From Candidatus Avipropionibacterium avicola (GTDB lineage Bacteria > Actinomycetota > Actinomycetes > Propionibacteriales > Propionibacteriaceae), in NCBI GenBank assembly GCA_018715445.1, contig DVLP01000005.1:1-9218 (forward strand): 9,218 nucleotides of DNA, in the 5' to 3' direction. Under the pieces are notes generated by a model, which saw only the letters and a program-made list of their open reading frames with translations, was not told the origin of the DNA and searched no databases. Both the position numbers and the translations under genes were made by a program. Shown here one piece after another: positions 1-7,330 of the stretch (the first letter of the stretch is position 1; every line of letters begins with the position of its first letter).

Positions 1-1
1 G

Positions 2-418
2 ATCCCGGTCACCCTGGCGTTGTCGCTGCACGCCCCCGACGACGAGTTGCGCGACGAGCTGGTCCCGATCAACACCCGGTTCAAGGTGGACGAGGCGATC
101 GACGCCGCCTGGGAGTACGCCAGGGTCAGCAAGCGACGGGTGTCGATCGAGTACGCGCTGATCAAGGACATCAACGACCAGGCGTTCCGCGCCGACCTGC
201 TGGCAACCAAGCTCAAGAAGCGTGGCGACTGGGGCTGGGTGCACGTCAACCTGATCCCGTTGAACCCGACGCCGGGCTCGATCTGGACCGCCTCACGACG
301 TGAGGACGAGGCTGAGTTCGTCCGCAGGCTGGAGGCCCACGGCGTCCCGGTCACGGTCCGTGACACCCGGGGCCGTGAGATCGACGGTGCCTGCGGCCAG
401 CTGGCGGCCAGCTCGTGA
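2..418 (+). CDS. rlmN: RlmN, dual-specificity 23S rRNA/tRNA adenine-C2 methyltransferase, C-terminal part (5' truncated by window edge)
   Basis: This is a radical-SAM enzyme that makes 2-methyladenosine at A2503 of 23S rRNA and A37 of some tRNAs in the cytoplasm. The reading frame is open from the left edge, so the N-terminus and the CxxxCxxC iron-sulfur motif lie outside; about 138 codons, the last third of a protein usually 350-380 residues long, are visible. Family hallmarks seen directly are [18 protein letters not shown] near the edge, [11 protein letters not shown], and [12 protein letters not shown]. Near the C-terminus is GACGQL, whose cysteine (codon 392-394) matches the conserved cysteine that forms the transient methylene-linked intermediate in RlmN/Cfr. 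The stop TGA (416-418) overlaps the GTG of the next gene. The identity rests on recalled family motifs and is firm; the TTG at 20 is an internal codon, not the start. Confidence 0.95.
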   Translation: MPVTLALSLHAPDDELRDELVPINTRFKVDEAIDAAWEYARVSKRRVSIEYALIKDINDQAFRADLLATKLKKRGDWGWVHVNLIPLNPTPGSIWTASRREDEAEFVRRLEAHGVPVTVRDTRGREIDGACGQLAASS

Positions 419-1407
419 GCCGAGCCCGCCCGGTGATGCTGCGGTGGCATCGCCACCTCGGTCGGTGTCTGTGGACCGGTCTGCTCGGCGCCCTCGGGCT
501 CGTGACCGTGCTGATCGGCTGGATCGGGTTGCTGGGCGAGGCCTGGAACGCCCTGGCCGGCATCGTGGTCGGGGTGGCGATAACCGTCCTGGCTGAATGG
601 CTGTCGCGTCGGCCGTGGGCGGTCACCACCCATGGCCTGCAGTGGCCGGTCCCGTTCGGTACGGCACGGTTGGGCTGGGCGCAGGTGCGCGCCGGCACCC
701 AGCAGGCACCGCCGCGCGAGCGTCGCCAGAGTGACCGGATCGTGGTGCACCGTCCGGAGGGCAGCGTCCTGGTCTGGCCGCGTCCGCAGACCAACGGGCG
801 GTGTGTCGACGAGCTGCAGTGGTGGTCCGACCTGCACCGGGGCGTGCCCCACGGCGACTGGCGCGCCGTGCCCGACCTGCGCCTGTGGCAGTCACAGCCG
901 AGCCGCAGCGTCGCCAACCCCGGTGGACGATGGCTCCAGGGCGTGCTCAGCGTGATCGCCGTGGCGCTGGCCGTCGGGGCCACGCTGATGGTGGGCCGCA
1001 GCACCGCAACGCCGACGATGCTGGGCTGGGCGTTGGCTGCCGTCGCTCTGGTCTGTGCCGCACTGTGGGCGGTGCGTCGGGCCGTCTGGTCGATCGGGGT
1101 GCACCCCACCGGACTCACGGTGCAGCACTTCCCTTACCGCAAGGAGATCGCGGCCGATCGGATCGTCGGCTGCGTGGTGGAGAAGCGCCCCAAACTGGTC
1201 AGCCTCGGATTCCTGACCGTGCTTGCGCTGGTCCTGAGCCTGGACCTGGACGCCGACGCACCGGATCACCGCTACGTACCGACCCTGGTGCTGGTCGACG
1301 GCACGGCCGTGCCGCTGATGGCCCTGGCGACCCGGTCACGGGCCCGCGCCGAGGCGTTGGCCCTGCGGGTGATGGATCCGCAGGCCACCGGTTCGCTGCC
1401 CTCCTGA
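415..1407 (+). CDS. Hypothetical four-helix membrane protein with two repeated '2 TM + soluble domain' units
   Basis: I do not recognise this 330-residue protein. Hydrophobic segments at about residues 20-41, 46-62, 174-194 and 202-221 form two helical hairpins. Each hairpin is followed by a soluble region (about 63-165 and 222-330). The start of the two soluble regions is alike: W-AVTTHGL-(W)PVPF at 68-81 and [17 protein letters not shown] at 225-241. This suggests an internal duplication resembling bacterial PH-like domain membrane proteins; that assignment is inference. A shorter hydrophobic run at 264-275 lies in the second soluble region. The GTG start at 415 overlaps the rlmN stop in a GTGA arrangement, which implies translational coupling and cotranscription; ATG at 436 (Met8) is an alternative start. 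The gene is open over its full length with actinobacterial codon bias. Confidence 0.8.
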   Translation: MSRARPVMLRWHRHLGRCLWTGLLGALGLVTVLIGWIGLLGEAWNALAGIVVGVAITVLAEWLSRRPWAVTTHGLQWPVPFGTARLGWAQVRAGTQQAPPRERRQSDRIVVHRPEGSVLVWPRPQTNGRCVDELQWWSDLHRGVPHGDWRAVPDLRLWQSQPSRSVANPGGRWLQGVLSVIAVALAVGATLMVGRSTATPTMLGWALAAVALVCAALWAVRRAVWSIGVHPTGLTVQHFPYRKEIAADRIVGCVVEKRPKLVSLGFLTVLALVLSLDLDADAPDHRYVPTLVLVDGTAVPLMALATRSRARAEALALRVMDPQATGSLPS

Positions 1408-1416
1408 CGTGGGTCG

Positions 1417-1438
1417 CCGTCAGATTTTCTGCTGACGG
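1417..1438. repeat. Perfect 7-bp inverted repeat downstream of the membrane-protein gene
   Basis: CCGTCAG (1417-1423) is separated by eight bases, ATTTTCTG, from CTGACGG (1432-1438). It begins ten bases after the stop of the membrane-protein gene and lies 60-80 bases before the MFS start. As RNA it could fold into a 7-bp stem and act as a weak terminator for the rlmN operon, although no T-tract follows. As DNA it could be an operator, because its right arm covers the candidate -35 of the MFS gene. The repeat is seen directly; the function is unknown. Confidence 0.5.
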
Positions 1439-1461
1439 GCCGGCCTGCGGCGTACTACGCT
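1432..1461 (+). promoter_or_regulatory. Weak candidate promoter for the MFS transporter gene
   Basis: CTGACG (1432-1437, four of six matches to TTGACA) lies 18 bp before TACGCT (1456-1461), which fits the loose actinobacterial TANNNT -10 pattern. This would place the transcript start near 1468, giving a leader of about 30 bases. A promoter is expected somewhere in this 90-bp gap, but these hexamers are poor and others could be picked. Confidence 0.3.
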
Positions 1462-1487
1462 GCTGACTCAACCACTCGGGGACGAGC

Positions 1488-1493
1488 GAGGTG
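1488..1493 (+). promoter_or_regulatory. Ribosome binding site of the MFS gene
   Basis: GAGGTG sits four bases before the ATG at 1498 and supports that start over later in-frame codons. Confidence 0.55.
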
Positions 1494-1497
1494 CACG

Positions 1498-2853
1498 ATG
1501 TCGGTGTCAGCAGGTCCTTCCACCACGGCAGTGCCGCGGCCGGCGAACTCACCCGGACGGGTGGTCTTCGCCAGCATGGTCGGCACCACCATCGAGTTCT
1601 ACGACTTCTACGTCTACGCCACGGCCGCGGTGCTGGTGTTTCCCCACCTGTTCTTCCCGACCGGCAACGACACCACCGCGCTGCTGTCCTCCTTCGCCGT
1701 CTTCGGTGCGGCGATGGTGGCCCGCCCGATCGGATCGGTGGTCTTCGGACATCTGGGGGACAAGCACGGCCGCAAGGTGACCCTGGTCGGCGCGCTGCTG
1801 ACGATGGGGATCGCCACCTTCCTGATCGGGTTGTTGCCCACCCACGACCAGGTCGGCTGGGTCGCTGCTGCGCTGTTGGTGGTGATGCGCCTGGCCCAGG
1901 GGTTCGCGCTGGGCGGGGAGTGGTCCGGGGCAGCGCTGGTGGCGACCGAGAACGCCCCGGCCGGTCGACGGGCCTGGTACGGGACCTTCCCCCAGCTCGG
2001 GGCCCCGGTCGGCTTCATCATCGCCAACGTGATCTTCCTGGTGATCGCCGCGGCACTGCCCGGTGACGATCCCTCGATGCCGTCGCAAGCCTTCCTCAGT
2101 TGGGGGTGGCGGATCCCGTTCCTGTTCTCCGCAGTGATGGTCGCGGTCGGGCTGTGGATCCGGCTCGGACTGATCGAGTCGACCTCGTTCACCAAGGCCA
2201 AGGACACCGGGACCATCCAACGCCTGCCCCTGGCGACGGTCTTTCGTGACTACTGGCGTCAGCTGATCCTCGGCACCGCGTTCATGTTGGCGACCTATGT
2301 GCTGTTCTACCTGATGACGGCATTCTCGTTGACCTACGGGCGGGCCCCGACCACGGCTGAGGTGCCCGGTCTGGGCTACTCGTACAACACCTTCGTGCTG
2401 ATGCTGATCGCCAGCGTCGTCTTCTTCGGGATCTTCACCCTGGTGTCGGGGCCGCTGGCCGACCGGTTCGGACGGCGCGGCACCCTGATCGTGGTCACCC
2501 TCGCGATCATCGCCTTCGGCATGCTGTGGGTGCCGCTGACCGGCGCCGGCGATGTCGGGGTGATGGCGTGGCTGATCATCGGGATGAGCCTGATGGGCTT
2601 CACCTTCGGGCCGATGGGGGCGCTGCTGCCGGAGCTGTTCGCGACCAATGTGCGCTACACCGGGTCCGGGATCAGCTACAACGTGGCCTCGATCCTCGGC
2701 GCTGCGGTGGCACCGTTCATCGCGGTCGCGTTGTGGAGCCTGGGCGAGGGCAGTGTGTTCTGGGTCGGGGTCTACCTGGCCGGGGCGGGCGTGCTCACCC
2801 TGATCGCACTGCTGGTCTCGACCGAGACCAAGGACGTCGACCTCGAGCGGTGA
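1498..2853 (+). CDS. MFS transporter, metabolite:H+ symporter (MHS) family
   Basis: This is a 451-residue inner-membrane proton symporter of the MHS family, which includes ShiA (shikimate), ProP, KgtP and YhjE. Family features seen are the N-terminal GTTIEFYDFYVYATAA (29-44), motif A GHLGDKHGRK (84-93), the MHS-typical RLAQGFALGGEWSGA (131-145), a second motif A GPLADRFGRR (318-327), and PELFATNVRYTGSGISYN (378-395). Hydrophobic segments are consistent with 12 helices. Length is normal for the family (about 430-460). The substrate cannot be read from sequence; an organic acid or a zwitterion is usual. The ATG at 1498 is preceded by GAGGTG. The gene stands alone on its strand and its stop is six bases from the stop of the convergent LOG gene, so the two transcripts probably run into each other. 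Confidence 0.93.
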   Translation: MSVSAGPSTTAVPRPANSPGRVVFASMVGTTIEFYDFYVYATAAVLVFPHLFFPTGNDTTALLSSFAVFGAAMVARPIGSVVFGHLGDKHGRKVTLVGALLTMGIATFLIGLLPTHDQVGWVAAALLVVMRLAQGFALGGEWSGAALVATENAPAGRRAWYGTFPQLGAPVGFIIANVIFLVIAAALPGDDPSMPSQAFLSWGWRIPFLFSAVMVAVGLWIRLGLIESTSFTKAKDTGTIQRLPLATVFRDYWRQLILGTAFMLATYVLFYLMTAFSLTYGRAPTTAEVPGLGYSYNTFVLMLIASVVFFGIFTLVSGPLADRFGRRGTLIVVTLAIIAFGMLWVPLTGAGDVGVMAWLIIGMSLMGFTFGPMGALLPELFATNVRYTGSGISYNVASILGAAVAPFIAVALWSLGEGSVFWVGVYLAGAGVLTLIALLVSTETKDVDLER

Positions 2854-2859
2854 GCCGGG

Positions 2860-3972
2860 TCAGCCGGTGAGGACGGCCAGGGCCTGGTCGACGGTGTCGA
2901 CGCAGTGGATCCGCTCACCCATGGCCCGGTCCTGCCCCAGGGCCTGCAGCAGTGGCCAGACCGGCAGCCGTCGGGTCCAGTGCTCGGTGTCCACCAGCAC
3001 CAGGGGAGCGATGTTGTCCTCGTGGGCGGCGTAGTAGTTCTCGGTGACCGCCTGGAACACCTCCTGCACGGTGCCGGCCGCTCCGGGCAGGTAGATGATG
3101 CCGCCGCGACAACGCGCCAGCAAGGTGTCCTCCCGCAGCGCATTGGTGAAGTACTTCGCGATCCGGGTGGCGAAGGCATTGGGCGGCTCGTGGCCGTAGA
3201 ACCAGGTCGGGATCCCGACACTGTGCCCGGCGGTCGCCGCCGGCCAGCGCCGCCGTACCTCCATGGCGGCCGCGGCCCAACCGTCCAGGTCGTGGTGGAA
3301 ATCGGCATGCTCGGCCAGCACTGCCAGCGCCTCGTGGCAGGCCCGTTCCGGATCGTCCTGTCCGGACAGGTACGCGCCCAGGTTCGCCGCCTCCATCGCG
3401 CCGGGTCCGCCACCGGTGAGGACGATCCGGCCGGCCTCGGTGAGGCGGGCGCCGAGCTCGCAGGCCTGCCGGTAGCCTGGCTCCCCGCGGCGCAGCGCAT
3501 GGCCACCCATCACGCCGACCAGGCGGGTCTCGGGCACCACGTCCGGGCCGATCGCATCGTCCAGGGCCTCGGTGATCGCGTGGTCGTGCAGCGTGATCGC
3601 CAGGTCACCACGCAGGTCGTGCTCGCGGTGCCAGTGCTGCGACCAGGCGTAGACCGCCGCGTCCGTCCCGCTGGAGTAGGGCCCGTCGCCGTACAGCTCG
3701 TCGGCGTCGTAGAGGCTGGCCCGGTACGGGTTGAACGGGGCCTGGGGCAGTGACGGGAAGATCAGGGCTCCGCGCAGCCGCAGCAGGTTCTCCACACCGT
3801 CGGCGAAGGTGCAGCCCAGGAAGACCGCGCCGGTGACATCGCGCTCGCTCAGGGGACCGGAGCGTTCGGAGAGGTCGACCGACTGCAGGAACCAGCCGTT
3901 CAGGGAACGGGTCAGACCGATCCGGTCGTCGAAGTCGGTCAGGTCCTCGATCTCGGTGTGGCGCCGCGACAT
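2860..3972 (-). CDS. LOG-family (lysine decarboxylase-like fold) nucleotide-binding protein, long form
   Basis: This is a 370-residue protein with a Rossmann-like LOG domain. The family includes nucleoside-monophosphate phosphoribohydrolases such as cytokinin-activating LOG and E. coli PpnN. Motifs seen are GVMGGHALRRG (153-163), GGGPGAMEAAN (187-197), FATRIAKYF (267-275) and PGAAGTVQE (296-304). The last corresponds to the usual PGGxGTxxE, with the second Gly replaced by Ala; the Gly-Thr and Glu304 are kept. About 145 residues precede the LOG core, longer than in the short plant/bacterial LOGs (about 180-200 residues in all); I cannot name a domain there. The ATG at 3972 has no clear Shine-Dalgarno. 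The gene starts 25 bp after the permease stop with no evident terminator, so it is likely the last gene of the transport operon. The exact substrate is unknown. Confidence 0.88.
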   Translation of the reverse strand: MSRRHTEIEDLTDFDDRIGLTRSLNGWFLQSVDLSERSGPLSERDVTGAVFLGCTFADGVENLLRLRGALIFPSLPQAPFNPYRASLYDADELYGDGPYSSGTDAAVYAWSQHWHREHDLRGDLAITLHDHAITEALDDAIGPDVVPETRLVGVMGGHALRRGEPGYRQACELGARLTEAGRIVLTGGGPGAMEAANLGAYLSGQDDPERACHEALAVLAEHADFHHDLDGWAAAAMEVRRRWPAATAGHSVGIPTWFYGHEPPNAFATRIAKYFTNALREDTLLARCRGGIIYLPGAAGTVQEVFQAVTENYYAAHEDNIAPLVLVDTEHWTRRLPVWPLLQALGQDRAMGERIHCVDTVDQALAVLTG

Positions 3973-3997
3973 GGCGGTGAGTGTGCCAGATGCCGGC

Positions 3998-4933
3998 TCA
4001 GGCCTTCACACCGCCGGCCATCAGACCACTCTGCACCTGACGCTGGAACAGGCAGTACACGATCAGGACGGGCACCATCGCGATCACCATGCCGGCGAAC
4101 AGTCCACCCCAGTCGGAGCGGTAGCCCTGGTCCACCGAGAGCTTGGCCACGCCCAGGCCCAGGACGTACTTGCTCTTGTCGCTGATCAGCACCAGCGGCA
4201 GGATGTACTGGTTCCACATCGACATGAAGTTGAAGATGCCGACGCTGATCAGCCCGGGCTTGGCCAACGGCAGCATGACCCGGAAGAAGCAACCCCAGTA
4301 GGAGCATCCGTCCACGCGGGCCGCTTCCATGAACTCGTCAGGGATCGAACGGAAGAAGGCGGTCAGGAAGAAGATCGAGAACGGCATGCCGAACCCGATG
4401 TAGACCATGATCAACCCCAGGCGCGAGTCCAACAGGTTCATGCTGATCATGATGAAGAACAGCGGCACCAGGGCCAGCACGATCGGGAAGGTCATCGATG
4501 CCACCAGCAGACCGAAGATCAACCCTCGCCCCGGGAACCGGAACTTCGCCATCGTGAACGCGGCCAGCGATGCCAGGAACAACGTGGCGAGCAACGCGAC
4601 CACGGTGACCACGATGGTGTTGAGGAAGAAGTCGCCGAACTGGGCGGTGTTCCAGGCCCGGGCGTAGTTGTCGAAGCGGAGGGTCTCGGGCAACGCCCAC
4701 GGGCTGCCCAGGATCTCGATGTCCGACTTGAACGAGTTCGCCACCGCCCAGATCATCGGGATCAGCACGATCAGGCCCCAGAAGATCAGGAAGGCGTGGG
4801 CGATGATCGTGCCGATCAGTCCGACCGCGCGACCCATCGGGCTCGTGGTGCCGACCGGTCCGCCGAGGTCGCGGCGTGGCCGGCGCGCAGCCCGGGTCGA
4901 CTCGACCGCTGCCTCGACGTCAATGGTGGTCAT
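3998..4933 (-). CDS. Carbohydrate ABC transporter permease, MalG/NgcG-like
   Basis: This is the second membrane subunit of a CUT1-type sugar importer (311 residues). A basic, non-membrane N-terminus of about 35 residues is followed by about six hydrophobic segments (roughly 36-63, 104-129, 138-163, 172-194, 228-250 and 278-296). The cytoplasmic EAA loop that docks to the ATPase is clear: EAARVDGCSYWGCFFRVMLPLAKP at 203-226, with the invariant EAA---DG and the distal LPLAKP. The C-terminus GLMAGGVKA is typical of MalG-type permeases. Its ATG shares one base with the upstream permease stop (TGATG), and AGGGAG lies eight bases upstream (4942-4947), so the pair is translationally coupled. Resemblance to the N-acetylglucosamine/chitobiose permease NgcG is from memory; the substrate is inference. 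Confidence 0.92.
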   Translation of the reverse strand: MTTIDVEAAVESTRAARRPRRDLGGPVGTTSPMGRAVGLIGTIIAHAFLIFWGLIVLIPMIWAVANSFKSDIEILGSPWALPETLRFDNYARAWNTAQFGDFFLNTIVVTVVALLATLFLASLAAFTMAKFRFPGRGLIFGLLVASMTFPIVLALVPLFFIMISMNLLDSRLGLIMVYIGFGMPFSIFFLTAFFRSIPDEFMEAARVDGCSYWGCFFRVMLPLAKPGLISVGIFNFMSMWNQYILPLVLISDKSKYVLGLGVAKLSVDQGYRSDWGGLFAGMVIAMVPVLIVYCLFQRQVQSGLMAGGVKA

Positions 4934-5835
4934 CAGTTCTTCTCCCTGGCCAGGAAACGGGCGCCGAGTGCGATCACGATCGACAGCAGCGCAAGGAACA
5001 CTCCGATGGCGGAGGCATAGCCGTAGTTCGACTTCATGAAGGCCTCCTCGTACAGCAGGTAGCCCATCACCGTGGTGGCGCCGTCAGGACCACCCGGTCC
5101 GACCGTCATGATCTGGACCAGGGCGAAGCTGTCGAGCGAGCCGATGACGCTGTAGATCAGGCACAGCAGGATGGTCTCGCGAATGCTGGGGACGGTGATG
5201 TGCCAGAACTGGCTCCACTTGGACGCCCCGTCGATCAGCGCGGCCTCGTAGTGCTCGCGGGGGACACCGGCCATCGCTGCGGACAGGATGATCATGTAGA
5301 AGCCGACCCCGCCCCACACCCCGACCACCAGGACACACCACAGGGCGATGCTGGGATCGTTCAGCCACACCCGCTCCGGCAGGCCGAGGAAACGCACCAC
5401 ACTGGTGAGGATCCCGTTGACCGGGTTGAACACCGACTGCCACAGCACCGCCGTGATGGCGATCGACAGCACCTGGGGGAAGAAGTAGATCACCCGGTAG
5501 ATCTGGGTGCCGCGAGCACCCTCGATCCGTCCGAGACGGCGGCTGGAGGCCCCGAAGTTCAACATGGCAGCGAAGAACAGGGCCAGACCGATCGTGATCA
5601 ACGGACTCAACACGCCCAGGAAGACGTTGTTGAGCGAGGCCTGCCAGAACCTCTCGTCGTGGAGCAGGCGGGTGTAGTTGTCCAGGCCGATGAAGTTCAT
5701 CTCGGCCGAGAAACCCTGCCAGTCGGTGAACGAGTAGTACATCGCCTGCAGGTACGGCGACATCACGAACACCAGGAAGAATCCCATGGGCAGCAGCAGG
5801 GACAGGACGACGAACGAGTACTTCTCCAGCTTCAT
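4933..5835 (-). CDS. Carbohydrate ABC transporter permease, MalF/NgcF-like
   Basis: This is the first membrane subunit of the importer (300 residues). The N-terminal helix (about 8-28) leads into SPYLQAMYYSFTDWQGFS, and NFIGLDNYTRLL (47-58) is the usual MalF-type periplasmic segment. Further hydrophobic segments lie near 68-92, 113-135, 165-190, 220-245 and 273-293. The EAA loop at 197-219 reads EAALIDGASKWSQFWHITVPSIR, close to the consensus. A segment matching recalled NgcF proteins, YRVIYFFPQVLSIAI (113-127), favours an amino-sugar or chitobiose importer over a maltose one; this is not proof. The ATG at 5835 has GAGGAG four bases upstream (5840-5845). It follows the binding-protein gene after 42 bases and overlaps the next permease by one base. 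Confidence 0.92.
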   Translation of the reverse strand: MKLEKYSFVVLSLLLPMGFFLVFVMSPYLQAMYYSFTDWQGFSAEMNFIGLDNYTRLLHDERFWQASLNNVFLGVLSPLITIGLALFFAAMLNFGASSRRLGRIEGARGTQIYRVIYFFPQVLSIAITAVLWQSVFNPVNGILTSVVRFLGLPERVWLNDPSIALWCVLVVGVWGGVGFYMIILSAAMAGVPREHYEAALIDGASKWSQFWHITVPSIRETILLCLIYSVIGSLDSFALVQIMTVGPGGPDGATTVMGYLLYEEAFMKSNYGYASAIGVFLALLSIVIALGARFLAREKN

Positions 5836-5856
5836 GCGACTCCTCGGTCGACGGGG

Positions 5857-5874
5857 CCGGTCGGTGGGACCCGG
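5857..5874 (-). promoter_or_regulatory. GC-rich hairpin between the binding-protein and permease genes
   Basis: On the minus-strand transcript the arms CCGGGTC and GACCGG pair (six base pairs with one bulged G) around a five-base loop CCACC; two more flanking G-C pairs are possible with a bulge. It starts three bases after the binding-protein stop and ends before the permease Shine-Dalgarno. Hairpins here in sugar ABC operons can protect or truncate the upstream message so that binding protein exceeds permease. There is no T-tract. Chance pairing in GC-rich DNA is possible. Confidence 0.35.
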
Positions 5875-5877
5875 GCC

Positions 5878-7308
5878 TCAGCTCAGCTCGCGGGTGAACT
5901 TCTTGACGTTGGGGTCCTTGGCGACCTTGTCGGCCTCGGCCTGCACCTGGTCGATGTACTGCGCCGGGGTGATCTCACCGGAGGCGAGCAGTCCGGTCTT
6001 GTCCGTCACGGCCTTGCCGAAGTCTGGGTAGAAGGAGCCGTACTTGGTCGGGGGCAGGATGTTGGACCCGGCGTTCTGGATGGCCTCGATCTGGCTCTCC
6101 AACCCGGACGGCACGTCGGAGAGGCCGTCGTAGTAGCCCGCGAGCGAAGTGAAGGACTTGGTGTTCTCGGTCCAGATCGCCGAGCACTCCTTGCTCCACA
6201 TGAACCGCAGGAACTCCATGCCGAAGGCTTTGTTCTTGGCAGCGGACGGGACGAAGACCTGGTTGCCCGGATAGGCCGCCAAGGTCTCGAACGGCATGGT
6301 GTCCGACGAGGTCAGGCTCGGGGTCGGCGCCATCCGGATCCGGCTGGCCGGGTCGATGGCGGCCTCGGACTCGTTCTCCAGCCAACCACCACAGGGGATG
6401 AACGCGGCCTCGCCCTGGGCCCACAGGGTCTGCGACTCGGTGTGGCTCAGTCCCTCGGTGCCCTTCAGGAACATGCCCTTGCCGCGCAGCTCGGCGATGG
6501 CCTCGGCCGCCAACCGGAAGTTGTCGTCACGCCAGGCATTGGGCTCCAGGTTGTCGACCGACAGGATCCAGTCGATGCCGGAGGCCTTGGCCGCCATGTT
6601 CTGCATGGGGGTGAAGATGTAGCCGGGGTACTTGCCGGTGTAGGCCCAGGGGGCCAGACCGGTCGACTTGATCTCCTCGCAGAGGGTCAGCATCTCGTCC
6701 CAGGTGGTGGGGTAGGTCCAACCGTTCTCCTCGAAGACCGTCGCCTGGTACCACAGACCGTAGGTGGTGAAGGTGTACGGGCCGATGAGTCGGTTGCCGT
6801 CGCCGAGGAAGTCGGCGGCCTCCAGGGTGCCGGGCAGCAGCGCGTCGGCGACCGTGCCCTCACCGTCGACGGTCGGGGCGTCGTAGAACTCGTTCAGGTT
6901 GGAGACCTGGCCCTGGTCCACCAGGGTGGTCATCTGGACACCGACCGGCATCACCAGGTCGGGCGGATTGCCCTGGATGAATCGGGGCTGGATGGTGACG
7001 CTCATGTCCTTGTGTCCGGTCCAGGTGACCTCGACATCGGGGTGGACCTTGTTGAAGGCGGCGATCTGGTCCTCGAGCCACTGCGTGCCCCACCCCTGGT
7101 CGGGGATCGCGATCTCGCCTGGTTGGTCGGCGGCCATCGAGAACGGGTTCTCGGTGTTGCCGGTGTCGATGGCGACGCTCTCGCCGCCACCGCCGGGCTG
7201 GTTGGTGCCGGCGCCGGCACAGGAGGCGAGCCCCAGTCCGGTCATCCCGACTCCGGCGGCCAGTCCTGCGCCGCGCAGCAGAGTGCGCCTGTCGATCGAT
7301 GCAGCCAT
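5878..7308 (-). CDS. Extracellular solute-binding lipoprotein of a carbohydrate ABC transporter, NgcE-like, Tat-exported
   Basis: This 476-residue protein captures the sugar outside the cell and delivers it to the two permeases. The N-terminus has a twin-arginine motif (SIDRRTLLRG, RR at 7-8), a hydrophobic stretch to residue 28 and a lipobox LASC with the lipidated cysteine at 30. A Gly-rich linker (31-42) follows. The mature part has type-1 binding-protein features: DQIAAFNKVHPDVEVTW (80-96), FIQGNPPDLVM (110-120), YGLWYQATVFEENGWTYPTTWDEML (183-207), and WAQGEAAFIPCGGWLENE (296-313). TGKYPGYI (224-231) and GTEGLSHTESQT (283-294) recall NgcE of Streptomyces. The frame is open further upstream to 7380, but ATG at 7308 is chosen because AGGGAG lies eight bases before it and it places the signal peptide at the terminus. 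It is first in the operon; the substrate remains inferred. Confidence 0.92.
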   Translation of the reverse strand: MAASIDRRTLLRGAGLAAGVGMTGLGLASCAGAGTNQPGGGGESVAIDTGNTENPFSMAADQPGEIAIPDQGWGTQWLEDQIAAFNKVHPDVEVTWTGHKDMSVTIQPRFIQGNPPDLVMPVGVQMTTLVDQGQVSNLNEFYDAPTVDGEGTVADALLPGTLEAADFLGDGNRLIGPYTFTTYGLWYQATVFEENGWTYPTTWDEMLTLCEEIKSTGLAPWAYTGKYPGYIFTPMQNMAAKASGIDWILSVDNLEPNAWRDDNFRLAAEAIAELRGKGMFLKGTEGLSHTESQTLWAQGEAAFIPCGGWLENESEAAIDPASRIRMAPTPSLTSSDTMPFETLAAYPGNQVFVPSAAKNKAFGMEFLRFMWSKECSAIWTENTKSFTSLAGYYDGLSDVPSGLESQIEAIQNAGSNILPPTKYGSFYPDFGKAVTDKTGLLASGEITPAQYIDQVQAEADKVAKDPNVKKFTRELS

Positions 7309-7316
7309 GGCAGAAA

Positions 7317-7322
7317 CTCCCT
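7317..7322 (-). promoter_or_regulatory. Ribosome binding site of the binding-protein gene
   Basis: On the minus strand AGGGAG is followed by eight bases and then ATG (7308). This decides the start against the ATG 72 bases upstream at 7380, which would put 24 unrelated residues before the Tat signal. Confidence 0.7.
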
Positions 7323-7330
7323 GATGTCGT

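Noticed and set aside
351..1118. 255-codon minus-strand open frame opposite the rlmN end and the membrane protein gene
   Set aside because: Arg/Pro/Thr/Ser-rich translation without motifs. The plus-strand frame has coherent membrane segments and a coupled start with rlmN.
2840..2872. Possible terminator between the MFS and LOG genes
   Set aside because: Only 4-bp CCGG or CCTC/GAGG pairings without a T-tract are visible; not better than chance in this base composition.
3731..5020. 429-codon plus-strand open frame opposite the second permease
   Set aside because: Low-complexity, highly charged translation (runs of D, H, Q, E, R) antisense to a permease with an intact EAA loop; a shadow frame.
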